Positions 38,001 to 49,989 of a DNA stretch of 64,000 bases are shown here, one piece after another. Where the stretch lies: assembly GCA_019155185.1 (NCBI GenBank), contig CM032807.1:12304700-12368699 (forward strand). The letters run 5' to 3'. Source of the DNA: Beaufortia kweichowensis (Eukaryota; Chordata; Actinopteri; Cypriniformes; Gastromyzontidae). Under the pieces are notes generated by a model that had not been told where the DNA came from, ran no database searches, and saw only the letters and a list, made by a program, of their open reading frames with translations. Position numbers and translations under genes: made by a program. Positions within the stretch are counted from its first letter, which is position 1. The number at the start of each line of letters is the position of its first letter.

Positions 38001-41000
38001 TAAGTAAAGAATGTGGCAAGCAAGAATGGGTGTTTATTAAATGAATCAAATCTGCTTCTAGCAAATGATGGAGGTTTGGTTGTATGAAAATATAAGCAGA
38101 GATTTGTACTGATTAATTTAAGTTTACTGAAACTCACTCACCACTTCAGACACAAGAACATTGTAATAGATCAGCTTTTCAAGATCTGTGTAATTACAGT
38201 AATTAAGTAAATCTGATAATCAGGAATGTTCATGAAGTGGGCTAAACAAGCAAAGCTGTTTAATCACAGTAGGGTTGAAAAGCATATTTTTCATTCTTAC
38301 GCTGCACAATTGCCCTGGTTTAGCTTGGCCTGAATGTGTTCAAATGTGGGTTAATAACAAAACACTAAAGCTACGCTGTTGCTATAAAAGCCACTCTGGT
38401 CTATGTTTAAATGTTTAGCTGTAGCCTACAGTACTTTGTGTAAATTTAATTTATACAGGTAGGTTTTAAAACTTCTTACTGTATCCTCAGACGGCTATTC
38501 AGTGCAGATTTGATACATACTGTACAGTAAAATAGCAGACACTATCTGAAAATCAGCAGTCCCAATCTCATTGGTTGGCTTTATGCAACTTCCAGAAATA
38601 ACATTCCATAGTTTTTTATTAGTCTACCTGGAAACAAAGTTAAGTTAATGCAATCAAGAGTTTGTTTGAGGCACTTAGTATCAAGTATATTAGATATCCA
38701 TAATCACAGTTCTATATTCCATTTCACATTTGTTCTAAACAGACATGTGGTGGGTCGATTTACATATAGGTCAGACAGTGTCTTCCTGTCTGAGTGGATG
38801 GTCAGAATAAGCTACAATGTGGGCCAGACTTTATGTTATTAATTCACACCAAAGATAAAAACAATTACTATAAAGATAATATTTTAAGCCTTTCTCATTT
38901 TAAGACAACAGCAGAGTCCATACCACAACTATAACAAAATCAACACAGAGGAATAATATTGTTTGGATAACTTTCAGAGTGATTTTTCTCCAGCTGATGC
39001 TCAATACAACATTAACAGTCAATCAAAATCCATTTGAATTTAAAGTTCAATCCAGCTAACAGGGAACGTTCCCACAACCAAAACAGAACGTTTGGAAAAT
39101 GTGAAACTGCAGCGCACAAGCTTAGTATACATATAACGTCATTGTCCATTAGTGTTGACACTAATACACTGTAGTTATTGTTTTAGTGTGAACAGGCATT
39201 TAGTCAGAGGTCTGGTGATGCGAGACTTCTCTTACTGTAACTTGATGACTGCGGGTGTGCGTGTGTACCTGAGGTAGTGCACGTCCGTGATCTCCTGCAT
39301 ACACAGCCAACAGAACTGACAGGCACACACTGTACAATTCATTCTATTGCAGCTGCCATCATTAGTCTTCATAATATAGGCACCACAGCGGGGACAGGGC
39401 TTGATCTCTTCTGCATCTTTAACAGAGACTTCAGAAACTTCAGGAAGGTGTTCAGCTAGGTATACCAAAGAGAAATAGGCTAGGATCAATCATTGTGCCA
39501 TACCTCCAGGTTCCTCGTTGAATACGTAGAGCGTGGAAAGATCGTTGGCCCCTAACGTGTGGCGGGCGCGTTGACGTCTGGCTTGGTCACAGGTCTGGTC
39601 TGGATGCCAAAGTTGCCGGCAGTGGTAGCAAAACTCTGTATCACAACCTTCCCGTCCACAACTTAGCTTGGGGCATTCGGCACAGCCGTAGGCTATCACC
39701 GCATAGCTAATAAATAATAAAAACAAAATAAGGATATTGCAAAGAACACTTTTGTTATTGCACACAAATGAGAATGTTGCATTTCATTCCAAATAATTGT
39801 GCTTTGGAGGTTCTAATGCAAAAGATGGAACTTAGATTATTTTACATAATACATGAATCAGCAAGATCTTTGAGTAAAGCCAAGTGTGCCATTCTTAAAA
39901 CCAACTGAAACACACAATAAACAACTTTGATATAGGTCTGGACTACACAAGATTTTGATGCAGATCATGTCCCAATTTATTACGGTACAAGCTATAATTA
40001 CTACACTAAAATATACAATGCCTTTAAGCTATTCAATGTTTTTACCTGATATCTGTCACAACAGAAATTGACTATACACATGAAAATGCAGTGCCAAACT
40101 AAATTTTTTTATTTTCAGATATTAGATATTTTTTCAAAATTTCATTTTAGGTATTTTTATAAATTACAGTAACGTTAACATTTTTTTATTATTATTTTTG
40201 TTTATGTTTATTGTTATGAAAATTAGTCAAATATTTCATCTTGAGTCTTATACCTGTCCATCAATTTTTAGTATGTCATGATTAGAATAAAAATCAACAA
40301 TTAAATATTAAATATAATAGGGAAATAACATCAGTGTCCCTCCTGAGGAACGGTGACAGTTAACAGGTTAAAGGCCATTAGAACTTTTCATGTACTTTTG
40401 TTGGTTTTGTTGTTTCTGTTCTAAACTTTATGCTTGCTTTTTCATAGCAGAATGAATTTGTAACTTTCTTGTACAGTTTCGGTGAATGAGACCAGTTGTA
40501 CTGGTTGATCAATATTTTAAATACATATAATCTGATATGTGAACATATGCCACTATCTAGCAGTTTCATCTGTCAGTGATGAATCCCGTACTGTTCTCTT
40601 CCTTCTCTCATCAGTCACAGTAGTAAAGAGAAAAGATGCTCTGAGGCCTCATGTGGCGTCACTGCAGGTGATACCTAATACTGCCTTGTTGACATGACAC
40701 GGCAAACATCCCGCCAATCAGACACGGCTTCCCATCACTACCGTGATCCAGTTACCCGTGACGAAACCTGAAGCTTGCCTTCAGAACTATACATAATGCA
40801 CCATAGAGAAGATAAACTGCTCCCCCTCCATCATTTTTCTGCTGTTTCTAACACGTCACGCTCATTGAATAGGGAACACCATGCTTTGCTGGAAAATCCA
40901 ACTTAAACCAGCTGGATTAATGTAATTTGAATTCAATTCAGTCTTGGAAGGTCACGTCCTGGAAAGTTTAGTTCTAATGCTTCTCTTACACAGATGTTGC

Positions 41001-42035
41001 CTGTAGCAAGACCTTGATTTGCTGCTTAAAGTGTGTTTTGGGCCCTGAATTAAATAATGGTAATACAATTATTTTAAAGACAGAGATTTGGCACTTAGTG
41101 ACACTAATGCGCTTACCTGCAGTCTGGTGCCGGGCACCAGCGTGTGTCTGGATCAGCAGCCAGAAACCGCCGCAGCTGGAACTCTTCAAAACGCTCCAGC
41201 AGAGCTCCATCATCCAGAATGGCACGGACGTCAGGCAGTGCCAAAGCTTCCGGGCACTGCGGGCAGGCAATGCCCACGCGGCTCTCCGAGATCTCGATGC
41301 GCAGGTACTGGCGTAAGCAGTCAGTGCAGGCCCGGTGCTGGCAGGAGGACAGGCGTGGGAAGTGGCCGCGCGGTTGACTGAGGAGGCAGAGCGGGCACTC
41401 CACCAGGTGCTCAAGTAGATGTTCCTGACTGGAGGAGGATAAGGACAGTACCCCCATAGAGCCACTGCTTCCACATTCAGCACCTTGCCCTCCATCTCCG
41501 CTTTCTTCACCTTTGCCCGGATCTCCTCCCTCCCTACCGGCCTCTCCACCAATGCCCCCTTCACTATGAGCCTGGTCCTGAAAGGAAACATATTACGTAG
41601 ATGCGCATATGTGACATGTAAGATGAGGCAAATGAGAAAATGGCATGACCACTCTGTTTCTTGGCAACAGGAGAACAGAGACACTCACAGTAAACCTAAT
41701 TAAATAAAATACCATTTTGGGGGAAGGGAGATGACAAAGTGTCTACTTGGTAACATTAAACATTACAGCCCAGTTACAGCCACACATACATCACTACAAC
41801 ATGTTTCAGGCAAATACAGAAAATGATTAAAATCCATGTACAGTTTACAGGGTTGAGAGAATAAATGTGCATGTCATCTTACTTTTTCCACATGCTCATT
41901 GGGAGTTAAAGTGATGGCCACCTCCTCCTTGTTTAAAGTACCAGTGGGCTTCTCAATCTTGGGGTCAGATTTGGGCTTTCGGCTGAAGAAGCTCAGAAAA
42001 CTGAGGGACTGCGACTGCTGCTTGGGTCTTTTCAT
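32090..42035 (-). CDS. RNF19A/B-like RBR E3 ubiquitin ligase, complete, 604 aa
   Basis: Nine coding exons on the - strand: 41883-42035 (ATG 42035), 41117-41577, 39504-39706, 39269-39416, 37177-37339, 35407-35521, 34046-34177, 33517-33760 and 32090-32285 (stop 32090-32092). Phases join to 1,815 nt. RBR ligases take ubiquitin from E2 onto a RING2 cysteine and pass it to substrate; RNF19 proteins are anchored in intracellular membranes. RING1 ligands are C112, C115, C130, H132, C135, C138, C156, C159; an IBR follows at about 204-262 (CPKLSCGREGCDTEFCYHC). RING2 starts at C280 with the likely catalytic C295 in DGSCNRMNC. Two hydrophobic spans follow (LLGAPVVISLIAGIAIPVII; SGVMMSVFVSPVIAAITVG, then VPLMLTYVYGVVP). 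Family members carry His two residues after the catalytic Cys and Glu before FCW; here they are R297 and Q306. The C-tail is shorter than in RNF19A (838 aa) or RNF19B (732 aa). I cannot place it as A or B; it may be a third paralog. Confidence 0.92.
32650..33365. mobile_element. Tc1/mariner-like MITE split by an LTR insertion
   Basis: The inverted ends read ACTGTACCAG (32654-32663), resuming after the LTR with GTCAAAGGTTTGGACAC (32977-32993), and AACTTTTGACTGGTATACTG at the right end (about 33347-33366). The inside includes CCTTCCATGCTGTATAAAAA and CCTCAAGAAGCTGGAT, a pattern shared by a widespread fish non-autonomous mariner-type element. It lies in the last intron of the RNF19-like gene. 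Confidence 0.65.
32664..32972 (-). mobile_element. Probable solo LTR, 309 bp
   Basis: The block begins TG and ends CA (TGTTACATAATAC ... GGATCCTGACA) and reads more naturally on the - strand, where it starts TGTCAGGATCC. It has a TATA-like TTTATACC and ends GTAACA. The flanks ACCAG and AGCAG could be a 5-bp target duplication with one mismatch. Removing the block restores a mariner-like terminus across the junction. No internal gag/pol sequence is present. Confidence 0.6.
35622..35660 (+). repeat. SINE/L2 3' tail fragment
   Basis: TTTCGATAAAAGGGTCTGCT followed by AAATGCATAAATGTAAAC matches the conserved L2-type tail (GGATAAAAGCGTCTGCTAAA). No head attached. Intron of the RNF19-like gene. Confidence 0.6.
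36709..36933. mobile_element. Short MITE with 27-bp terminal inverted repeats
   Basis: TGAATTTAGGGACTGTCTCT (36710-) and AGAGACGGTCCCTAAATTCA (-36932) are near-perfect inverted ends, followed inward by AAAGTTA and preceded by TAACTTT. The AT-rich core of about 170 bp is non-coding. Intron of the RNF19-like gene. Confidence 0.85.
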
Positions 42036-44661
42036 TTTTATAAAAAATTTGTCTTTGTCTTTGGATGTGTGTATGTTCGTTTAAGGAGTGATGCTGAATG
42101 TTGGTAAAGAGACCGCTGCGAGGAGGCAGGAAAGTTGTTTACAACAGCAGTCCTTGATTGATGTCATTGTTTACTTCTCATGTAAAGTCACGACTTGATC
42201 TACATGGATCTTTTCTTTAGTCATCCAAACAGATTTTCATACCTAAATAAAACACAAAGAAAAAATGTGAAAGTAAAATTGGTACTGTATCTCTATACTG
42301 TTACTGATTGTACATACAGTCCTGGCCTACAGTAATGTCCAACTTTGGATAATTGACGTCTTTGTTTTTTTATTAAAAATATTATTAAACATGTATTTAG
42401 GGCTTTGAATTCATGTTGCGTCATTTTATGTGGAGAAAAACTAAAGCTCAGCATTGGGAAGATTTTAAGGAGTCTTGGCAAAAATTACACATAACACAAG
42501 CTCAGTCAAGCCCCAGGAGAATGACTACAAAATTTTATTCCAAGAGAGGATCAACAAATATTAAGAACTGATACAATTTTAGTCAGTGGAGGCTTTACTT
42601 TACCCTTGAGTTTTCTGTATTTCTGTGCTTTTTGTGTATATTCAAAAGATCCCACATTCCCTGATATGTTGTAGTTAGCTTTTTGCCAAATCATTTCGTC
42701 CAATAAATTTAGCCTAATGTACATCTTGGGATATTGCACATACACTGCACTGAAAAGCAGTGTCACCTTTTGGAATCTATATATGTTTTAAACACAAACA
42801 TATGTGCATTCATTATCTTGCTTGATAATGTATAATGTGGTTGCGTTTAATTCAACTGTTATCTTTAGGACTAATGGTCACTAAAGGCGCAGTATTGAAA
42901 TCATTTTTACACAAGAATGTGCATTTCATTGACAATCTGGACATTATGGGGTTAATTGCAAACAATGTAATTAATTAATCTTCTAACTGGACATGCACTG
43001 TTACTGTCATATCAACAGTCAAATTGACAGAAAGATAGAAAAGTCAGGGAAAATACTGTGTACTCCAGACTGATGTCTTTTTTTATATAAAAGGATGCAG
43101 CGGGTGTGGGATTTCATGTAACCTTCAAAAGAAACTAAATATGAGGCTCTGCTACTGTCACACATCAGTTACTTCTATTATCAAAAAATGCACAAATCCA
43201 CAGTTTTGCTGATGGAAAATATTGAGACGTGATCTTGCATTTAATTTCACAGTTAGCCTTAAACTATGCAAATCGAAAATGTAACATTGCCTATAAAGCC
43301 ATTTAAAGAAGTAGTACTTGAAGTTATGTGGTCATTAGAACAAAAGAATGAGGACTACAGAAAAAAATCAATGACTGAAAAGACCTTCCATCTCCCTATA
43401 TGACTCCCCCTGTGAATAGCCCACAGCATCTTGTGGTAATGGGTTTTACAATAAAACAACAACATTTCTCACCCTTCCCCTGAAAATAAATGTAAAGAAA
43501 TTCCGACATTGTTTACATTTGTTGAATAGAGAAATACATATAAACATGATTCTCAATAAACATGTAGAAAAATCAAGATCCTGTAAAGATAATTAATAAC
43601 GTATTTTGAATAATATAACAATATTATTTTCAATTAAGTGAGAAGTGTCAAACATAATAATATAATAAACTTGAAGATGAATGTCTTGAATTTACATCAC
43701 TCAGCAGAACAAAACCAATTGAGAATATAGACTTACAATATAAAAAATCAACACATTCACATACAGGACTTTTTAATGCATTAGACTGTGAATCCAAAAA
43801 CATGATTTATGTCAGACCGAGGCTACAGAAATAATAGCATACTGAATAGAGATTAAACTATTTCAGAGGCAGTGGGCCTGAACTGATGACTGAGCTCAAA
43901 TGTGTTTTATGGCTTTTTTGACCGTAGAGTTAAATCCTGTGGCTAAGGTCTTTGGATAAGCTTATGTGTGTTTTTCCTCTTTGTTCCATGGACTGTTCCT
44001 GAATGTACCCTCAACAGTTTTCCTGTTTAACCACAAAAAGTTTGGCGACAACTTTGCAAACCAAAAATATCAAAGGCTGATGCAACGGTATTAATATGAA
44101 GGTTTTGAAGGACTGATATCAATCTCGTTTGGAGAAGAAGGGAAGCCCGGTGATACCTGACAAATAAGTCTCATCAGGACAGCATTGTTCCGATGTCGTT
44201 CTGGACGTTAGATGAGGACACACCTCCACATTTTGTCCAACAGCGCATCAGTGATCGCAGGCTGAGAGAGTTACAACGTTTTCACCAACTGTTACTTTAA
44301 TAATACAGTAACACGCTGTACAAACCTTTAAATCCCACTGGCACGACTCCATACAGAAACACACGCATATGCGCTTTGGCTAAGCAGATCTCTCGGCTGT
44401 GCTAAAATATGACCGTTTATGCCCGAAATTAATTTCATTCATTAAAATTCGTTGTGTATAAACAGATTTTTAATAATTTATCAGAGGGTCTGATCAGGGC
44501 ATCGCAACACCGCAGGGAGTGGCAAGGTTATTACGTATTGCAAGTCTCTGCCCTACGAATATACAATACTTTGAGGGTGAAATTCAGATTATGACAAAGA
44601 AAAAGGAAAAAATCATCTGACCAAAAGACCGCGCACAATAATTTTATGAAATCGCTCTTAC
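42036..44661 (-). other. First intron and 5' UTR of the RNF19-like gene
   Basis: The ATG exon probably begins at an acceptor near 42240 (TTATTTAG on the - strand). A donor (GAG|GTAAGAG on the - strand) at 44657-44661 marks the end of a likely non-coding first exon starting at 44662. In between is AT-rich intron without recognisable exons or well-formed repeats. Confidence 0.55.
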
Positions 44662-44800
44662 CTCTGTTCGGCGTTATCTTATTGCAGCTCAGCACCATCA
44701 GTAGGCTCCTCCCACTGAGCGGCTAAGGACACACAGGCTACCGTGGCTCCTCCCACTGCTGTAAAACGTCGCCTATTTGCTTGTCTTTCAGCGTTTTTCT
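44662..44800 (-). promoter_or_regulatory. Likely 5' UTR exon and promoter of the RNF19-like gene
   Basis: A consensus donor on the - strand ends the exon at 44662. The sequence just to the right is GC-richer and carries two direct copies of GGCTCCTCCCACTG, at 44704-44717 and 44745-44758, starting 41 bp apart and resembling Sp/KLF-type boxes. The transcription start is not defined by the sequence alone. Confidence 0.5.
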
Positions 44801-46320
44801 GGACCCTGTGGTCCGAGATGCGCCGTATGACGTTGGCGAGGAGATCCCCTTGAACCTCGAGGTTTCCTCCTAAGCACAGACTGCCTCAAGAGGTTGTAAT
44901 AGGCTGCACGAGAGATGAATGTACCGCAGTCATCTGAACCAATGGGATGACGTAGAAATGGTTTATTTAGTAAATGTAAAATGTTGTGCAAATAAAGAGT
45001 AAGAATGTCAGTCGTTTATCGGACTTAAGTGACAACCAATTAAAATACTACAGTTTTAGAAAAACATAGACAAGTATTTTAAAACATATCCAAATGCTGT
45101 TTTATAATTATATAATCAGAATACTAGGCTGTATTATATAAGAAAAACGTATAATTAAATGTATGTAGACCTCAGCATTTTATTACTTAGAACTTCACAA
45201 CTGTCCTATTATACAATATCCTATTGTTTGACATTATTGTACCGTTGTAGACTTTTGCTATTGTACAGCACAAAATTGTGGTTATGAATTCAAACAAGGA
45301 CTGATTATAAACAAATATAACGACGACAACAACAATAATAATGTTGTTAATAATATAAAAAAAAATCAATTCAGTTTTATACAATATAACGTTGCTATAT
45401 TGTATATACAAAAATACAGTAACATACAATAATAATTCAACACAATACAAAATACAAAATATAACACAATACAACTGTATACAACACACTGTTATTATAA
45501 GAAGAATAATATGTGTTGTGTTGTTGGTTTATAATCAGTTATAGCCATTGCAATTCAGTTATAGTCAGTTTTATATAAAAAATCAACGACTAATATATTT
45601 TAATATTTTGCCCTACAGTTTATCATCTGGCAACCTCTAAACATTACATATAAAGAAAAACATAACCAGAATTAAAATAAGGTAGCTGGTAGTCCCCGGA
45701 AATGCGTAACTGAAGGAAACGGATATACGCAACGTGGCGGAAGAAAAATGTATACAAAAGCAATTTGGAGATCAATTAAGTTATGAAAAAAAGAGCATTA
45801 ATCGCCTTTCTTTGTGGTGGCTGTGTTATGGCATGGCGGACTGAGAGCACTAGTGCACTGTGCAGCGCTGTCATTTCGCCAGGACGAGGAGTGTTATTTG
45901 ACGCGTCAGGCAGAAGGAGGAGGAGGTATATTTATGACATCTGCTGAGCTTGACAATATAGCTCGAGTAGGACATTTATATTTGTGTGTTGCATATCGAC
46001 AGAATAAACAAACGTGCTGGGCGTAACATTTACACAGTTCGATACATGTACAGCATTAACACCGACACGTTTATCCTCGCCGCACTATGAGTTTTACATT
46101 TCTTTTAGTGCAGTAAATAACGTTTGTCCTTATTTGTCTTGAAGGATATCTGTCAGATTAGCACGTTAGCAGTTATACGTTGTGTAACTGTTACATGGCT
46201 TAAACTGCATATCAGGTTGAACGTGTCATTTTTAACGTTTTTAGAGACTGCTTTGAAGAATGAGTTGATCATTTTAAGGGAATCCAGAGGAAGTTGCGAA
46301 TATAAAAGGCTGACTGGAAG
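44800..46320. other. Spacer between head-to-head rnf19-like and znf513 genes
   Basis: The two genes diverge from this region. The middle (45000-45650) is AT-rich with strings of ACAAT and TATA words. From about 45700 to 46030 the sequence is richer in CG (CGGAAATGCG, AACGTGGCGGAAG) and is a reasonable place for the znf513 promoter; GGCGGAAG is an ETS-like word. A possible 5' UTR splice acceptor (GTTTTTAG) lies near 46241. Confidence 0.45.
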
Positions 46321-49300
46321 ATGCCAAGAAGAAAACAGCAGAATCCACAACCTGTGAAATGTAAGACGCTTTTTGATCTATTGTTGTCGGATAAACTGTT
46401 TTAAAAATGTTTCTTTGTTGTGGTTTAATGCAGAAAAACATCTTAGTGAGGTCGTCTTTACTAACAATTAGATGACTAATTTGCTCTTAAAATTGATTTA
46501 TTTAAAGTATATATGCATGTGAGCAATGCCAGCCTTTCCATGACAAAATAAAGTGTTACCAAAGGCCATACTGATAGCTCAGATGTCAATATTCGGTGGT
46601 TAAAATACCCATGTGAGGTCTCTTTCAAAGTTTTTGAAGCATTTTGTTATGTTTAAAGCATGCTATTTCATAGGAAGGTAATGTGATGTTATTAAAATTG
46701 TCACATCCATAATAGTAGCCTACATATTCCTCATGATTGGTCACATGAAAATTAAAATATCCCTTCTCTTTGTTAAGTAATATTGCTTCTGGTTTGTGCA
46801 TTTTAATTCACAGAAATCCTACAATGTTGCCTGTTCTTTTTTGTCACATCCATAACGCACATACAGTATGTTTCTATTTTTGAAAATAGAAAACTCATGC
46901 ATGAAGTGATATATTTTATGTCCGGACTCTATCAACTATAAACAAATAGTGCAAACTTGCTAATAAATAAATATTATTCAATAGTGATCAGGCAAGATTC
47001 CTTTCATGATCATGTGTGATGTGTACTGATAAGTATCATTAAACTGTTAACATGGTTGACAAGAATAAGAGTTGCATCGGTGTCAGTGTTCATAAAGGAG
47101 CCACAACGTTTTGGCTCATATTTTTTTCTGCTTTCTTAAGCTGAAAAGAAAATAATTGCTTACTACTGCCTTCTCAAAATATAGGCGTAATTTTACTTTT
47201 ACCCAGTAGATGGCAGTAGAATTACAGTAAACAAGCAAAGACGGGCCATAAAAAGACAGTTGTGCTTTATTGTTACAGGATTGTTTTTTATTCAAATTAG
47301 TTTTTTTTATTTTGTGGAAAGCACTTTTATAATGTAACACTAACACGCCTTTATAATTTCATGGACAGATTCATAGAAAATATCAGTTTGTCCTCAGGAG
47401 CAAGGAGAAAGATCCGTATACATTAAATAAGTAGCTTTTGCCTTAAGGTTCAATCAAAAGATTGCTGATGATGCAAAATATCAGCGATCATTTATTTAAA
47501 TCACAACTAACTTAGAACATCATATTTTGTGCACCACTTGCCAGTGAAGCTTCAGTCTACCTTTAATGTTACCTTTAATTCTCAAATTGTGTAAAAAATA
47601 ACACAAAAAAGGAGTCACCTATTTTATTTTAAAATTGATCAAAATGTCATTTCCACCACAGAATGCCATGAAGCACAATACATCATTTATAATGTGATGG
47701 AAATTACAGAGTGCTGAAAAAATGTGTGACCTTTAGAAAAATACAAAAATCAGAATCAGAATCAGAAAGAACTTTGTTGCCAGGAGTGTTTACACATACG
47801 AGGAATTTGTTATAGTGACAGAAGCTCCAGAGTGTTACAGAAAAACAGCGAGACACAGATGATAAAAAAGAATAAAGCTATGCTATACAATATACAATAT
47901 AGACAATACAAAATGTGCAATATAGACAATACAATGTACAGTATGGACAGTACAAAATGTGCAATATAGACAATAAATGTACAATATAAACAATAAATGT
48001 ACAATATAGACAGTACAAAATGTGCAATATAGACAATAAAATGTACAATATGGACAGTACAAAATGTGCAATATAGACAATAAATGTACAATATAGACAA
48101 TACAAAATGTGCAATATAGACAATACAATGTACAATATAGACAATACAACGTACAGTATAGAAAATAGTGCAAAAATAGTAGGCATAACAGTATATAAAA
48201 AGACAGTTGAATGCGCATTTATGATATGTGCAAATTGAAATGAAAATGAAAATGACAGCATATGTATGAATGCTGCATACATGTTCAATGTTAGACATTG
48301 TAATAATTAGACAAATGAATTGTAGCTGTTTGTATTTAACAACATCTCTTTGCTTTCAGTGGATTCTGAAGATGGTTTAGGCACTGTACGTCCAGCAAGC
48401 CTTACCTTTGACAGCGACTTTCTCCTGGGACAAGAGCTTGAGTTCTCTGATCCTGACAATGACAACAAGATCATAGGCCTTGAAAAGTTCTCAGGTGAGT
48501 TGGATGAACTTCCCCAACCCAGTAAAGCAAATAATTTTTATTAATAAGTTTTTGCAAGAATTACCAAGACTGTTAATGGTTCCACCAGTAACCCTATCGT
48601 AAGGATTGTTAAAGCCCTTACAGTACATTTTAAGGACCGTCTTAAGAAGTACCAAATTCACTTGTTTGTGGTTTGTCATGGTTAGTCTTTATTCAGCACT
48701 AACACTAATTTTATATCAAAGGTGACAGCTGTGCTGGAACAGAAAAACATATTACCTGCTGTGGCATTTCATCACATTGAATGAATGAATCACATCCTTT
48801 AGTATGTCATTTAGATGAATATGAAGTAGTTTTGCTACAGGCATAGTTAAATAAGCAAATCTTGTCTTGATTAATACATTTTATTGATTAAGCTCATTTT
48901 ACGAAAAGGTTCTATTTGTTAACGAAAGTAAATGTAATTGGCTAACATGAACTAACAATGGAAGTCAATGGTTGCTGGTAACCAGCATTTTGCAAAATAT
49001 CTTTTTTTGTGTTCCACAAAAGAAATAATCATATACAGGGTTTGAATGACATAAGAGTGAAAAATTATGACATAATTTTTATTTTTGGGTGAACTATCCC
49101 TTTAAGTCATTGTGCAGATACACAACTGATAACAGATACAACATTTAATTTAAAAAATGTGTTAGTAAATGCTGAAATTAACATAAATGAATAATGTGAA
49201 TAAATGCTGTAGAAGTATTAATAACTGATGTAGTCATAGGAAATTGTATGTATTGTTTACAAGGTGGCTAAATCAAATAAATTCATAGATATCATTTGTA

Positions 49301-49875
49301 TGTAGTAGTACGATGTACCTTCTCCCCATTGACGTTGGGGATAGGCGTCGGCCTTTATTATTTATAAATGTTTCATATTTTTTCATAAGTTCATATGAAG
49401 TAGCCACCTCATAAATTACATATGAATTCTCGTGAGATCAGTTTGGTAATACAACCTTAGTGTTATAGAAATATGTTTTATTAAAAAGACAATCAACAAG
49501 AATTAGGAAAAAAGCTCTCGCCACTTTTAAGTGATGGCTAATGCCTTGTCTTAAAAATGAAAAATGTTTGGTGTATTTACTGGCATTCATGAGGGGGCCA
49601 TATGTGCTTAGTATGGACAGAGACATCATCTGGAAAGATAGATCTTTAATGTTATTGCTTAATGTTATTATGCAGATGTAGTGCATTCGGTCTGTCAGCA
49701 AGCGCTGTGATCTTTCATGTACAGATGGCACATGAGAGGCCACTACCCAGGAAAATGTCTCTAGTTTTGGCATTTTCACAGAACGCATTATTTGAGATAA
49801 AAAATCAGTGCCTCCACTGTTATAGAAGGGTCATCAAGACAACTATCAAGCGCACATTATAATAAGACTTTTAGA

Positions 49876-49909
<34 letters not shown>

Positions 49910-49958
49910 TCTTTCTCAGGGTCTTTATCATGGTTGTCATCATCATCATCATCTCCCC

Positions 49959-49989
<31 letters not shown>

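Noticed and set aside
41014..41381. ORFs of 97-100 codons on the + strand opposite the RING1 exon
   Set aside because: They are antisense shadows of the GC-rich RNF19-like exon on the other strand.
47880..48168. CRISPR-like regular array
   Set aside because: Units are contiguous with no unique spacers, lengths vary, and the context is a vertebrate intron.
47810..48298. ORFs of 111-162 codons on the - strand rich in Tyr, Cys and Ile
   Set aside because: They follow a tandem minisatellite unit that lacks stops in that direction, occur in all three frames, and show no protein-like composition.
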